Of a stretch of DNA of 34,110 nucleotides, positions 15,741-23,365 are shown in pieces (position 1 is the stretch's first letter; each line of letters starts with the position of its first letter). The DNA is taken from positions 1 through 34,110 of the forward strand of contig JAKPJZ010000028.1 in NCBI GenBank assembly GCA_029553955.1, read 5' to 3'. The DNA is from Chloroflexota bacterium (GTDB lineage Bacteria; Chloroflexota; Anaerolineae; SpSt-313). The translations under genes were made by a program, and so were the position numbers. The notes under the pieces were generated by a model. It saw only the letters and a program-made list of their open reading frames with translations, did not search any database and was not told where the DNA came from.

Positions 15741-16539
15741 TGGGCATGGACAGCGGCCGGCGCCCGACAAAGCGTGTGACGTGGGTAAAGCCGGCGCGGC
15801 GGGCGAGCTCCTGGCCGCGCGCGATGTCGCGGCCCAGGACGCCGATGCGGTGGCTGTCGGTGCCGATGGTGATGCGCGTGCCGCCCAGCTCGCGGTAGCG
15901 GCGCACCACCGCTTCGCAGGGCAGCGGCTCGCCGAGGCCATGGCGCCAGCCCGAGACGTTGATCTCCAGCGCCGTCCCTTGCTCGACCATAAGCTTGAGG
16001 ATGCGCTCGAGCGCTGCCCAATGGGGCCGCAGGTCAACGAGGCCGTGTTCGGGCGGCAGGTGGCGCTTGGGCAGGTCGAGGTGGGCGATGGCGTCAAAGA
16101 GGCCGGTGCCCACGGCCTGCTCGACGATGCGGAGATAGCCTTCGTAGGCGGCATCGGCGCCGTGCTGGGCCAGGTAGGCGCGGTCCACCAGTTCGCGTTC
16201 GATCCAGTGCACCGAGCCCAGCGCAAAATCGAGGGGGCAGGCATCGAGAAAGGCGACGATGCGCGGCAGGAACACCGGCTGGAAGCAGATCTCGGCGCCC
16301 ACGAGGATGGCCAGCCGCCCCTCGTAGGCGCGGCGCGCTTGCTCCACCTCGCGGCTCAGGCGATCACAGTCATAGTGGCCGTAGCCGGGGTCGGCCGGTT
16401 CGGTGTCAAAGTGGTCGGTGATCGCCAGCCCCGCCAGACCGCGCTCGAGCGCAACGTCGCAGAGGGCAGCGACCCCATCGCGTGCATCGGGCGACATCGA
16501 CGAATGCACATGGTCATCGAAAAGGGAACCTCTGGTCAA
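15736..16539 (-). CDS. PHP-domain phosphatase, histidinol-phosphatase-like
   Basis: The 267-aa protein carries the PHP metal-binding motifs in order: DDHVHSSMSPDARDG (HxH), ITDHFD, GAEICF, GSVHW, AHLD and GTDSHR. Length and motif spacing fit the HisJ/HisK class that removes phosphate from L-histidinol phosphate, but no histidine gene is nearby, so the substrate could be another phosphoester. The TTG at 16539 is chosen as start because AGGAG (complement of 16546-16550) lies 6 nt upstream; a GTG six codons earlier is possible but overlaps that site. It is convergent with the preceding gene, and its stop codon lies in the shared palindrome. Confidence 0.85.
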   Translation of the reverse strand: MTRGSLFDDHVHSSMSPDARDGVAALCDVALERGLAGLAITDHFDTEPADPGYGHYDCDRLSREVEQARRAYEGRLAILVGAEICFQPVFLPRIVAFLDACPLDFALGSVHWIERELVDRAYLAQHGADAAYEGYLRIVEQAVGTGLFDAIAHLDLPKRHLPPEHGLVDLRPHWAALERILKLMVEQGTALEINVSGWRHGLGEPLPCEAVVRRYRELGGTRITIGTDSHRIGVLGRDIARGQELARRAGFTHVTRFVGRRPLSMPI

Positions 16540-16556
16540 GGGATTCTCCTGGAGCA

Positions 16557-16674
16557 CTAGAACATCGGTCACGTAGTCGCATAGACGACGTAGCCTAGCC
16601 CCCCTTGTGGGCGTCGGAGGGCGACGATTCGGCCGTCTGGGGGCCTTCGCAGGAATACTTGACCGATGCTCTAG
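16557..16674. repeat. 118-bp inverted-repeat element spanning a stop codon
   Basis: Arms 16557-16571 and 16660-16674 (CTAGAACATCGGTCA and its near-perfect complement, one mismatch) bound the element. The core CGTAGCCTAGCCCCCTTGTG followed by GGCGTCG matches the reverse of the 118-bp element at 4527-4644, which has the same length. The right arm includes the TAG of the small transporter gene (complement of 16671-16673). It fills the gap between the transporter and phosphatase genes. Confidence 0.65.
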
Positions 16675-17054
16675 CGCCCAACCAGCCACACGCCGGCCAC
16701 GATCAGCAGCGTGCCCAGCCAGCGCAGGGCGCCGACCTGCTCCTTGAGCAGCAGCCACGAGAAGAGCACGACCAGCACATAGCCCAGGCCGATCATGGGG
16801 TAGGCCACGCTGAGCTCCAGCTTGGAAAGCGCCATCAGGTAGGCGATCGACGAGAGGCCATAGCTGGCAAAGCCCAGCAGCACATAGGGGTTGGAGAAGA
16901 CGCGCAACAGGGTGGCCAAGCCCAGGCTGCTGATTGCGCCGACCTGGTTCATGCCGCTCTTCATCATGATCTGCCCCACAACGCCCAGGCAGACGGCGGC
17001 CGAGATGAGCACAAACGGATTGGTCAGCACGGACCTCTTCTCCTTCGCCACCAT
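16671..17054 (-). CDS. Small DMT-superfamily transporter (EamA/SMR-like, 4 TM)
   Basis: The 127-aa protein has four hydrophobic segments. It begins LTNPFVLISAAVCLGVVGQIMMKSGM and ends with KEQVGALRWLGTLLIVAGVWL, the GQ-xx-K-G and 'KE..ALRWLG..LI..GV' signatures of half-size EamA/EmrE-like proteins. Members export cationic drugs or flip lipid-linked sugars (ArnE type); the substrate is not readable here. The ATG at 17054 has GGGGAGG 5 nt upstream. A promoter is visible at 17113-17141. The phosphatase gene downstream on the same strand may be co-transcribed. Confidence 0.82.
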   Translation of the reverse strand: MVAKEKRSVLTNPFVLISAAVCLGVVGQIMMKSGMNQVGAISSLGLATLLRVFSNPYVLLGFASYGLSSIAYLMALSKLELSVAYPMIGLGYVLVVLFSWLLLKEQVGALRWLGTLLIVAGVWLVGR

Positions 17055-17112
17055 GTATCCTCCCCAGCAGGGCCATGCCGGCGCGACCCCCGCCTGCTGG
17101 CTGCAACGCCCC

Positions 17113-17141
17113 ATTATAGCCTGGCCGTCCAGTGCAGCCAA
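17113..17141 (-). promoter_or_regulatory. Promoter of the small transporter gene
   Basis: Read on the minus strand, TTGGCT (complement of 17136-17141), a 17-bp spacer and a perfect TATAAT (complement of 17113-17118) form a sigma-70 promoter. The start point would be near 17106, about 50 nt upstream of the ATG at 17054. Confidence 0.7.
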
Positions 17142-17226
17142 ATGCCTGCTTCTGATAGGGTCTATCCCGTCAGCGTTGGTGACCGGCTCTTGCGCTTCGC
17201 ACGAGCCCGGTGCGGGCCCCTCAAGG

Positions 17227-17324
17227 GGGGTTTTTGGGGGGTGGTTGGCTCTGCTGGCCGCCCCTGGCGCGCCCGCGGGCGCGCCAGGGGCGGCCAGCAG
17301 AGCCAACCAACCCCCAAAAACCCC
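17227..17324. repeat. 98-bp palindrome (CCCGCGGG family)
   Basis: Bases 17227-17275 pair with 17276-17324, with a single mismatch at 17241/17310. The centre is CCCGCGGG (17272-17279). Arms start GGGGTTTTTGGGGG and end GCCCCTGGCGCG, as in the copy at 8575. It lies in the 558-bp gap between divergent genes, so it is not a simple gene-end structure. In the same gap, 17400-17458 carries a reverse copy of the repeat at 4757. I see nothing else there. Confidence 0.95.
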
Positions 17325-17612
17325 TTCCTGGGGCAGAGCCGGGCGCACGAGAGCATGCACCTGCACAGACCTGTCCGCGCCCAAGGGGTCGCAGCGGAGC
17401 CAATGCCCGGCTGTTACCAGGACTATGAGGGTGACGACTTCCCTCTCCGACAGGCTGCCAGGATACACCCACCGCGATGGCCTGGCTTTGACAGAGGCGA
17501 CCGATTCCCTACACTGAAGCTGATCTACCAGGGCGCATTCACCTCCTTCTCTTGCCTCACACTGTGCCACACTGTTGCATCGGCTCTTGGCCCTTGATGG
17601 ATAGGGGACGAT

Positions 17613-20033
17613 ATGCGCAAGCCCGAGTTGTCGCGTCTCGCTGGCGCGCTGCTGGCCTTTACCGTAGCGCTGACGGCGTGCACCATGCAGCCCACCCTTG
17701 TCGCCACGGCCGTGCCGGCCGCCCCGGCTATGGTCACCACGGTAGCGACGCCTACCGCAACCCTGCCGGCCCTCGCGCCGCAGGCCGAGCTGCTGGCCCG
17801 CGCCACCCTGCAGCAGATGAACGGCGACTATGAGGCCGCGGCCGCCGGCCTGAGCGCCCTGATTGACTCGGGCGCACCGGTTGAAGTGCAGCGCGAGGCG
17901 CTGCTGCGCGCCGGCCGCGCCGAGCTGCAAGCGGGCGCCTACGCCGCAGCCGCCGCGCACCTCGAGCGTTTGGTGCGCGACTATCCCACCGACCCCGAGC
18001 TGCCTCTGGCCTATTTTGGGCTGGGCGAGGCGCGCCTGGGCCTGGACGACGGCCAGGGGGCGGCCGCAGCCTACCGCGGCTACCTCGAACGCCGGCCGCT
18101 GCTCGTGACCTACGTCGAGCAGCGCATCGGCCGCGCGCTGGCCCAGGCCGGTGATCAGGCCGGCGCTGCCGCTGCCTTTCGCGCCGCCGCCGATGCCGAG
18201 GCCAACGCCAGCAGCAAGGCGGCTCTGGTTGAGGAGTGCGCCCGGGCGCTGGCCGCGCTCGAGCGCTACGACGAGGCCGTGGCGGCCTTTGGGGAGGCGC
18301 TCGACCTGGCGCAGACCGCCGCCGGCCGCGCCGAAATCATGTTCGAGCTGGGCGGCGCACTGCGCGACGCCGGCCGCCAGAGCGAGGCCGCAGCGCGCTG
18401 GAACGAGCTCGTCGCCAGCTATCCCCTCACCGCCTACGCTGCCCAGGCCCTGGCCGTGCTCGACGGCTGGCACGCAGCCGCCGCTGGCGCGCTGACGCGG
18501 GCCCAGGTGGAGTATGGCGCCGGGCGCTACCAGGGTGCGCTGGATATCCTACGCGACTATGCCGCGACCGACGGCCACCTCGGCGATGCCCACTACTGGG
18601 CGGCGCTGGCCAACCGCCGGCTGGAGCAGCACGCGGCCTCGGTGCGCGAGCTCGAGGCGCTGATCGTGGGCCACCCTCAGAACGACCTGCTGGTTGAGGC
18701 GTGGTACGAAAAGGCCCAGAGCCAGGCCCTGGCCGGGTCGATGGACGGCGCCGTGGCCACGTTCAGGGCGCTGGCGGCGCGCTACCCGCAGAGCGCGCGC
18801 GCCGTCGAGGCGCTGTGGCGCGTGGCCCAGCTCTACGATAGCGACGGCCGCCACGGCGAGGCGGCCGCCGCCTACGCTGCCGCCGCCGCCACCTACCCCG
18901 GCGCCACCTACGCTGCCGATGCCCGCTTTGACGCCGGGCTGGCCTACTATGTGGACGGTCAGATCGCGGCCGCCACCCAGACGTGGGCCGGCTACCTGGC
19001 CGAGGAGCAGGACCCCGCGCAGCGCGGCCGGCTGCTCCTCTGGCTGGGCAAGGCCGCCGCGCGCCTGGGCGAGGCGGCGGGGGCGCGGGCGCGCTGGGAG
19101 GAGGCGCGGCTGGCCGACCCCGGCGGCTTTTGGGGCCTGCGCGCGCGTGACCTGCTGGCCGGCCGCAGCTTGGTGGGCCGGGCGCCGGCGGGCGCGTTCG
19201 ATCCGGCGGCCTATGCCCCGCGCGGCACGCCCGAGGAGGTGGAACGTTGGCTCGCCAGTTGGGCGCCGGCGCTCGTGGAGGGCCAGGTGGCGGGCCGGCT
19301 GCCCGCGGCGGTGACGCAGGCAGCCGCCTTCCAGCGCGGCATGGAGCTCTGGGCGCTGGGCGACGCGGCGGCGGCGCACGCCGAGCTGCGCCAGGTGCGG
19401 GCGTCACAGGCCGATGACCCCTGGGCGCTCTATGCCCTGGCGGTCTACTGGCGCGACCAGGGGCTCTACCAGCCGTCGGTGCTGGCGGCCGGACGCCTGC
19501 TGGCCCTGGCGCCCGAGCAGGCCGGCGCCGTGCCGCGGCAGGTGGCCGAGCTGGCCTACCCCACCTACTATGCCGACCTGGTGCTGGGCGAGGCGCAGGC
19601 AGCGAACACCGATCCGCTGCTCTTCTACGGCCTCATCTACCAGGAGAGCGTCTTCGACAAGGACGCCACCTCCTACGCCGGCGCCCGCGGCCTGACGCAG
19701 GTCATGCCCGCCACGGGCGAGTACATCGCCGGCAGGCTGGAGGACGCGGCCTATGGCCACGACAAGCTCTGGCGCCCAACGGTGAGCGTGCGCTACGGCA
19801 TGTGGTACCTCAGCGCGGCGCTGGGCATGTTCGATGGCGATGCGCTGACGGCACTGGTGGCCTACAACGCCGGCCCCGGCAACGCCTCCAAGTGGGCCAA
19901 GCTCGCCGGCGGTGACCCCGACCTCTTTTTCGAGCAGGTCAGCAACTGGCAGCCGCGCGCCTACATGCAGCGCATCTACGAGCACGTGGCGCGCTATGAG
20001 GAGCTCTATCGCAGGTTCGTAGTTGGCGGTTGA
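17613..20033 (+). CDS. Lytic transglycosylase lipoprotein with TPR-like repeats
   Basis: The 806-aa protein starts with a lipoprotein signal (LLAFTVALTAC, Cys23) and a Thr/Pro/Ala linker. From about residue 55 to 620 it consists of repeated alpha-helical TPR/superhelical units (DYEAAAAGLSAL, LERLVRDYPTDPELPLAYF and similar). The C-terminal 150 residues are an SLT domain: YGLIYQESVFDKDATSYAGARGLTQVMPATG with catalytic Glu at about residue 678, and YNAGPGN. This is the layout of Slt70-type murein lytic transglycosylases, which cleave peptidoglycan at MurNAc-GlcNAc bonds to give anhydro products. The ATG at 17613 has a weak AGGGGA upstream. The last codons overlap a 17-bp direct repeat (20012-20028). 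Confidence 0.9.
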   Translation: MRKPELSRLAGALLAFTVALTACTMQPTLVATAVPAAPAMVTTVATPTATLPALAPQAELLARATLQQMNGDYEAAAAGLSALIDSGAPVEVQREALLRAGRAELQAGAYAAAAAHLERLVRDYPTDPELPLAYFGLGEARLGLDDGQGAAAAYRGYLERRPLLVTYVEQRIGRALAQAGDQAGAAAAFRAAADAEANASSKAALVEECARALAALERYDEAVAAFGEALDLAQTAAGRAEIMFELGGALRDAGRQSEAAARWNELVASYPLTAYAAQALAVLDGWHAAAAGALTRAQVEYGAGRYQGALDILRDYAATDGHLGDAHYWAALANRRLEQHAASVRELEALIVGHPQNDLLVEAWYEKAQSQALAGSMDGAVATFRALAARYPQSARAVEALWRVAQLYDSDGRHGEAAAAYAAAAATYPGATYAADARFDAGLAYYVDGQIAAATQTWAGYLAEEQDPAQRGRLLLWLGKAAARLGEAAGARARWEEARLADPGGFWGLRARDLLAGRSLVGRAPAGAFDPAAYAPRGTPEEVERWLASWAPALVEGQVAGRLPAAVTQAAAFQRGMELWALGDAAAAHAELRQVRASQADDPWALYALAVYWRDQGLYQPSVLAAGRLLALAPEQAGAVPRQVAELAYPTYYADLVLGEAQAANTDPLLFYGLIYQESVFDKDATSYAGARGLTQVMPATGEYIAGRLEDAAYGHDKLWRPTVSVRYGMWYLSAALGMFDGDALTALVAYNAGPGNASKWAKLAGGDPDLFFEQVSNWQPRAYMQRIYEHVARYEELYRRFVVGG

Positions 20034-20061
20034 GCGCCTTGACCCAGGTTCGTAGTTGGCG
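20012..20061 (+). repeat. 17-bp direct repeat at the 3' end of the transglycosylase gene
   Basis: CAGGTTCGTAGTTGGCG occurs at 20012-20028 (inside the last codons) and at 20045-20061, 33 bp apart. The two words flank the stop codon, so the protein's C-terminal FVVGG comes from the repeat. Confidence 0.75.
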
Positions 20062-20177
20062 CCAGGCCGAGGACGTTAAGGCGCTGAATCCTACAACCGT
20101 ACTTGGCGCTGCCACTGCTGGCCATCCGGGTAGCTGCCGGCTGACACGCTCCGCAGCCTCCTGGCCCTGGCCCGGAA

Positions 20178-20257
20178 GGGGTCTTTTTGGCGGGTTGGCC
20201 AGAGCCGTGGCCGCCCGCGGGCGGCCACGGCTCTGGCCAACCCGCTAAAAAGACCCC
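20178..20257. terminator. 80-bp palindrome between convergent genes (CCCGCGGG family)
   Basis: Bases 20178-20217 pair with 20218-20257, with one mismatch at 20189/20246. The centre is CCCGCGGG (20214-20221). Arms start GGGGTCTTTTTGGCGGG. It lies in the 378-bp gap between the transglycosylase and isomerase-like genes, which converge, so a bidirectional terminator role is plausible. The rest of the gap is the direct repeat before it and the element at 20329-20432 after it. Confidence 0.7.
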
Positions 20258-20328
20258 CCAAAAGGCCCCGTTCCGGTTATGCGCGAAGCGCTGTACCCGG
20301 ATCGCACGCCTTCCCATTGCACGAATCT

Positions 20329-20432
20329 GCACGAAGGCTCTCCATTCGTGGTCATTCGTGTCATTCGTGGCCAACTCCGTCGGCCCTATGGATCGCTGAC
20401 GTAGCGCACGATCAACCTGGAAGCATGTAGCT
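20329..20432. repeat. ATTCGTG-rich dispersed element, copy 1
   Basis: The segment has several copies of the word ATTCGTG and its complement CACGAAT, and ends with a 22-bp tail (20411-20432). That tail matches 29219-29240 with one mismatch. The tail overlaps the final codons and stop of the isomerase-like gene (stop = complement of 20412-20414). The second copy has the same internal ATTCGTG words and ends at the stop codon of another gene. Confidence 0.7.
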
Positions 20433-21848
20433 GTCATGGTGGTACACCTCCCAGCCCAGGTAGGTGGTCAGCGCCTCATAGACCGCATCGGCCACTGGCG
20501 CCGGGCTGATGGCCACGTGGTGCTCAAAGCCGCGCGTGCAGATGTAGCGCAGCAGCCCCTGCAGGTTGGGGATGCGCACCACCCCATAGCCGCCAAAGGT
20601 CGCGACGCGGTCGGCGGTCAGCTCGCCCTCGCCCACATAGGCCAACATCTTGCCCGTGAGGTCGTCGGTCGTGATGCGCAGGTAGGTGAAGGGCTGCGCG
20701 ACGATGCGCCCGTGCACCATGCCCCAGCTCTGCTCCTCGCCGTAGCTGGCTGCCGTGCCGGTGTGGCGCTCGATGGTGGCGGCGCCGTCGACGAAGAGGC
20801 TGCGCGGCAGGTTCGAACAGTGGAACACCAGCGCCCGGTCGGGGTCATCCCCATAGTTGTTGTTCCAATCGACGAGCGCGCCGGGGCGGCCCGAGGCCAG
20901 GTTGAGCGCGTGCATGGCCACGGCCCCGGCGATATCGGCCTCGCAGGCGCAGGGCAGCATACGCTCGCTCAGCATGCTCATAAGCGCGCAGGGAAAGACG
21001 CCATAGTGCTCCTGCATGCTCGTCCAGCACTGCACGGCCGTGCCGGCATAGCCGTTCGTGCCGATCCACTCGTCGATGACCACGCCCACCTTGGCCAGCC
21101 TGAGCAGCGCCGCCGGCGGCAGGCGGCTGGCGTCGGCATAGGCGCGGATCTCGGCGCCCTTGGCCTGCACCCGCGGGTCGGCGTCGGCCAGGGCGGCGCT
21201 GCGGCCGAACGCCTCCGACAGGTCGAGCGTCTCGACGGTGATGCCCTGTCGCTGCAGCAGCTTTTCGCTGTAGCGCACAGTATTGAAGGCCGCCGGCCGC
21301 GCACCCAAGACGCCGAAACGGGCGCCGCGCAGGCCGCGCACCACCCGGCAGACGGCAGCAAAGCGACGCAGGTCGGCGCGAAAGCCCTCCTGCGCGGGGT
21401 GCACCGTGTGCTGTTGCGTCAGGCTGAAGGGGATGCCGTACTGGCGCAGGTTGTTGCAGACGGAAATCTTGCCGCAAAAGCTGTCGCGCCGCTCGGCGGG
21501 GGTCATGCGGTCAGCGACATCGGGGAAGGCGTGCACCAGCACGGGCACGTTCAGCCCGGCCAGGTGCAGCGCATTGGCCACGGCGCGCTCGTCGCCAAAG
21601 TTCGGCAGCGTCACCACGATGCCGTCGATCTCTTCTCGATGCGCACGGAAGAGCGCCGCACAGCGCTGGGCGTGCTCCAGGCACTCGATGGCGCCGCCGG
21701 GGGTATCCTCGGTGCTGAGGGCGACGGCGCGCATGCCTTCCGCCTCCAGCACCTGCAGCATGGTCGCGCGCGCCTCTGCGCACAGGTGGGCGGGGAAGAA
21801 CCTGCGGCTGCCGACGATGACGCCCAGGGTCACGTGTGGTGCGGTCAT
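20412..21848 (-). CDS. L-fucose/L-arabinose isomerase-like protein
   Basis: The 478-aa protein resembles the fucose isomerase superfamily. The N-terminal Rossmann-like part (VTLGVIVGSRRFF, IDGIVVTLPNFGDERAVANAL) is followed by a C-terminal catalytic part with Glu303 in PCACEADIAGA, Asp327 in VDWNN and His343 in FHCSNLP. These fit the Glu/Asp/His metal-binding set of the family. Such enzymes interconvert aldoses and ketoses, typically L-fucose/L-fuculose or L-arabinose/L-ribulose. The substrate is not fixed by sequence. The ATG at 21848 has AAAGGAG upstream and overlaps the stop of the symporter gene (ATGA). It is the last gene of the LacI-GH13-symporter operon. Its final codons come from a dispersed repeat. 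Confidence 0.75.
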   Translation of the reverse strand: MTAPHVTLGVIVGSRRFFPAHLCAEARATMLQVLEAEGMRAVALSTEDTPGGAIECLEHAQRCAALFRAHREEIDGIVVTLPNFGDERAVANALHLAGLNVPVLVHAFPDVADRMTPAERRDSFCGKISVCNNLRQYGIPFSLTQQHTVHPAQEGFRADLRRFAAVCRVVRGLRGARFGVLGARPAAFNTVRYSEKLLQRQGITVETLDLSEAFGRSAALADADPRVQAKGAEIRAYADASRLPPAALLRLAKVGVVIDEWIGTNGYAGTAVQCWTSMQEHYGVFPCALMSMLSERMLPCACEADIAGAVAMHALNLASGRPGALVDWNNNYGDDPDRALVFHCSNLPRSLFVDGAATIERHTGTAASYGEEQSWGMVHGRIVAQPFTYLRITTDDLTGKMLAYVGEGELTADRVATFGGYGVVRIPNLQGLLRYICTRGFEHHVAISPAPVADAVYEALTTYLGWEVYHHDSYMLPG

Positions 21849-23215
21849 GCGATCTCCTTTCCGGCGCTGCGTTGCTCGTGCTCGGCGACCATCGCGTTGT
21901 AGACCTGGCGCGTGATGGGGTAGAACGCCATGATGGCGATGCCGATCAGCACGAGCAGCGCGGGCAGCAGGGCAAAGATGCCGCGGATGCCGAGCATCGT
22001 ACGGGCGCTCTGCTCGGCCAGGTTGGGGACGTAGCCGAAGAGGGTCAGCCCCAGGCCGATGGCCAGGCCGGCGAGCGAGCCACCCAACTGCGGCCCCAAG
22101 TTCCAGATGCCGTAAAAGATGCCCTCGATGCGCTGCCCGGTCCGCATCTCGTGATAGGCGATGGCGTCGGGGACAATCGCCCAGGGCATGACGAAAAAGG
22201 TCGAGAGCCCGCTGCCGGCCAGCGCAGCCAGGGCGTACATCAGCGAGATCTGCCCTGGCCGCAGGAAAAAGATCAGCAGCAGGCTCGCCAGGAGGATGCT
22301 CATTCCGGCGAGGTAGGCTGCCTTCTTGCCGGCCCGTTTGCTGACCCACACCCAAAGGGGGATGCACAGCATGGCCGTGAGCAAGAGGACGAGAAAGATG
22401 ATCGAGATCAGCGCTTCCTGTTTCATGTAGTACTTGAGGTAGTAGATCAGGCTGGAGCTGATGGTGGTGACGGCGACGGAATGGCAGATGTAGGTCACGG
22501 CCACCAGCATGAAGGGCGTGCTCTTGAGCGCCGACAGGTAGAGGCGCAGGGCCGACTCGTCTGTGGGCAGCGCCACGGCGCAGTCGCGCCCCTTGGTGCC
22601 CCAGAAGACGACCAGGCTGGCCGCGATGAACACCAACCCGTAGGCCCCGGCGACGACGGCAAAGCCGGTGCGCTCATTGGGGAACAGGCCCACCAGGGCG
22701 GTGGTGGCGCCGGCGGCCACCAGGGTGCCGATGATAGCCGCAGCCATGCGGTAGCCGTTCAGACTGGTGCGCTCGTCAAAGTCCTTGGTCAGGTCGGGGG
22801 TCAGCGCCGAGTAGGGCACGTTGACCAGCGAGTACGAGATGCAGCAGAGGGCGTACATCACCAGGTAGTAGAGGAAGATCCCCATCTCGCTGCGCGCCGG
22901 CGCGGCTGAGAAGAGCAGGCACATGATGGCCGCCATGGGCAGGGCGCCGAAGAGGATGTAGGGCCGGCGCCGGCCCCAACGGCTGCGGGTACGGTCCGAG
23001 AGATAGCCGATGGCCGGGTCGATGACGGCGTCGAGGACGCGCACGAGGGTGAGCACCAACCCCGCCAGCGACGCCGCCAGCAGGGCGACATCGGTCAGGT
23101 AGTACAACAGGTAAAAGCTCACCGCGTTCAGCACCAGGTTGGCGCCGAGGTCGCCCACGCCGTAGGCGAGCTTGCGCGAAGCGGGCAGCCGTGCCTCCAG
23201 CCCTTGATCTGCCAT
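21845..23215 (-). CDS. GPH-family (MFS) sugar:cation symporter
   Basis: The 456-aa protein has about 12 membrane segments. Near the N-terminus it carries KLAYGVGDLGANLVLN and VLDAVIDPAIGYLSDRTRSRWGRRRPYI, the hallmark of glycoside-pentoside-hexuronide symporters such as MelB and XynP. Loop motifs such as VPYSALTPDLTKDFDERTSLNGYR are also typical. It would import a glycoside together with a cation. The ATG at 23215 follows GGGAGGA, and the longer open frame upstream is repeat DNA. It lies between the GH13 gene (149-bp gap filled by three hairpin repeats) and the isomerase-like gene (4-nt overlap), so its cargo is probably the GH13 substrate. Confidence 0.92.
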   Translation of the reverse strand: MADQGLEARLPASRKLAYGVGDLGANLVLNAVSFYLLYYLTDVALLAASLAGLVLTLVRVLDAVIDPAIGYLSDRTRSRWGRRRPYILFGALPMAAIMCLLFSAAPARSEMGIFLYYLVMYALCCISYSLVNVPYSALTPDLTKDFDERTSLNGYRMAAAIIGTLVAAGATTALVGLFPNERTGFAVVAGAYGLVFIAASLVVFWGTKGRDCAVALPTDESALRLYLSALKSTPFMLVAVTYICHSVAVTTISSSLIYYLKYYMKQEALISIIFLVLLLTAMLCIPLWVWVSKRAGKKAAYLAGMSILLASLLLIFFLRPGQISLMYALAALAGSGLSTFFVMPWAIVPDAIAYHEMRTGQRIEGIFYGIWNLGPQLGGSLAGLAIGLGLTLFGYVPNLAEQSARTMLGIRGIFALLPALLVLIGIAIMAFYPITRQVYNAMVAEHEQRSAGKEIA

Positions 23216-23244
23216 GGTGTCCTCCCCATCCCTCCCTGCCCGTA

Positions 23245-23365
23245 GGGCGGGCTTTCCAGCCCGCCCAGCCCCGCACCAGCCAACGGTGGACGGGCCCGTA
23301 GGGCGGGCTTTCCAGCCCGCCGCATCTCGCACAGGCCAACGCCGGACGGGCTTTCTAGCCCGTCC
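23245..23365. repeat. Three tandem hairpin repeats between GH13 and symporter genes
   Basis: Hairpins with the pattern GG(A/C)GGGCT-TTCY-AGCCCG(T/C)CC lie at 23245-23266, 23301-23321 and 23344-23365. The last overlaps the first base of the GH13 stop codon (complement of 23365-23367). The same hairpin, doubled in inverted orientation, is inserted in frame in the GH65 gene at 3022-3102. Confidence 0.85.

Noticed and set aside
16605..17597. Plus-strand open frame of 330 codons
   Set aside because: It is antisense to the small transporter and then reads through the 98-bp palindrome and repeat DNA; composition is not protein-like.
16671..18473. Minus-strand open frame of 600 codons containing the DMT transporter
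   Set aside because: Only the last 127 codons are a real protein; the rest is antisense to the transglycosylase gene and the palindrome.
20012..20061. CRISPR-like direct repeats
   Set aside because: Only two copies of a 17-bp word 33 bp apart, with no array and no cas genes.
21849..22367. N-terminal extension of the isomerase-like frame
   Set aside because: It is the shadow of the symporter gene in another frame; the ATG at 21848 has a good ribosome-binding site and starts at the family's N-terminus.
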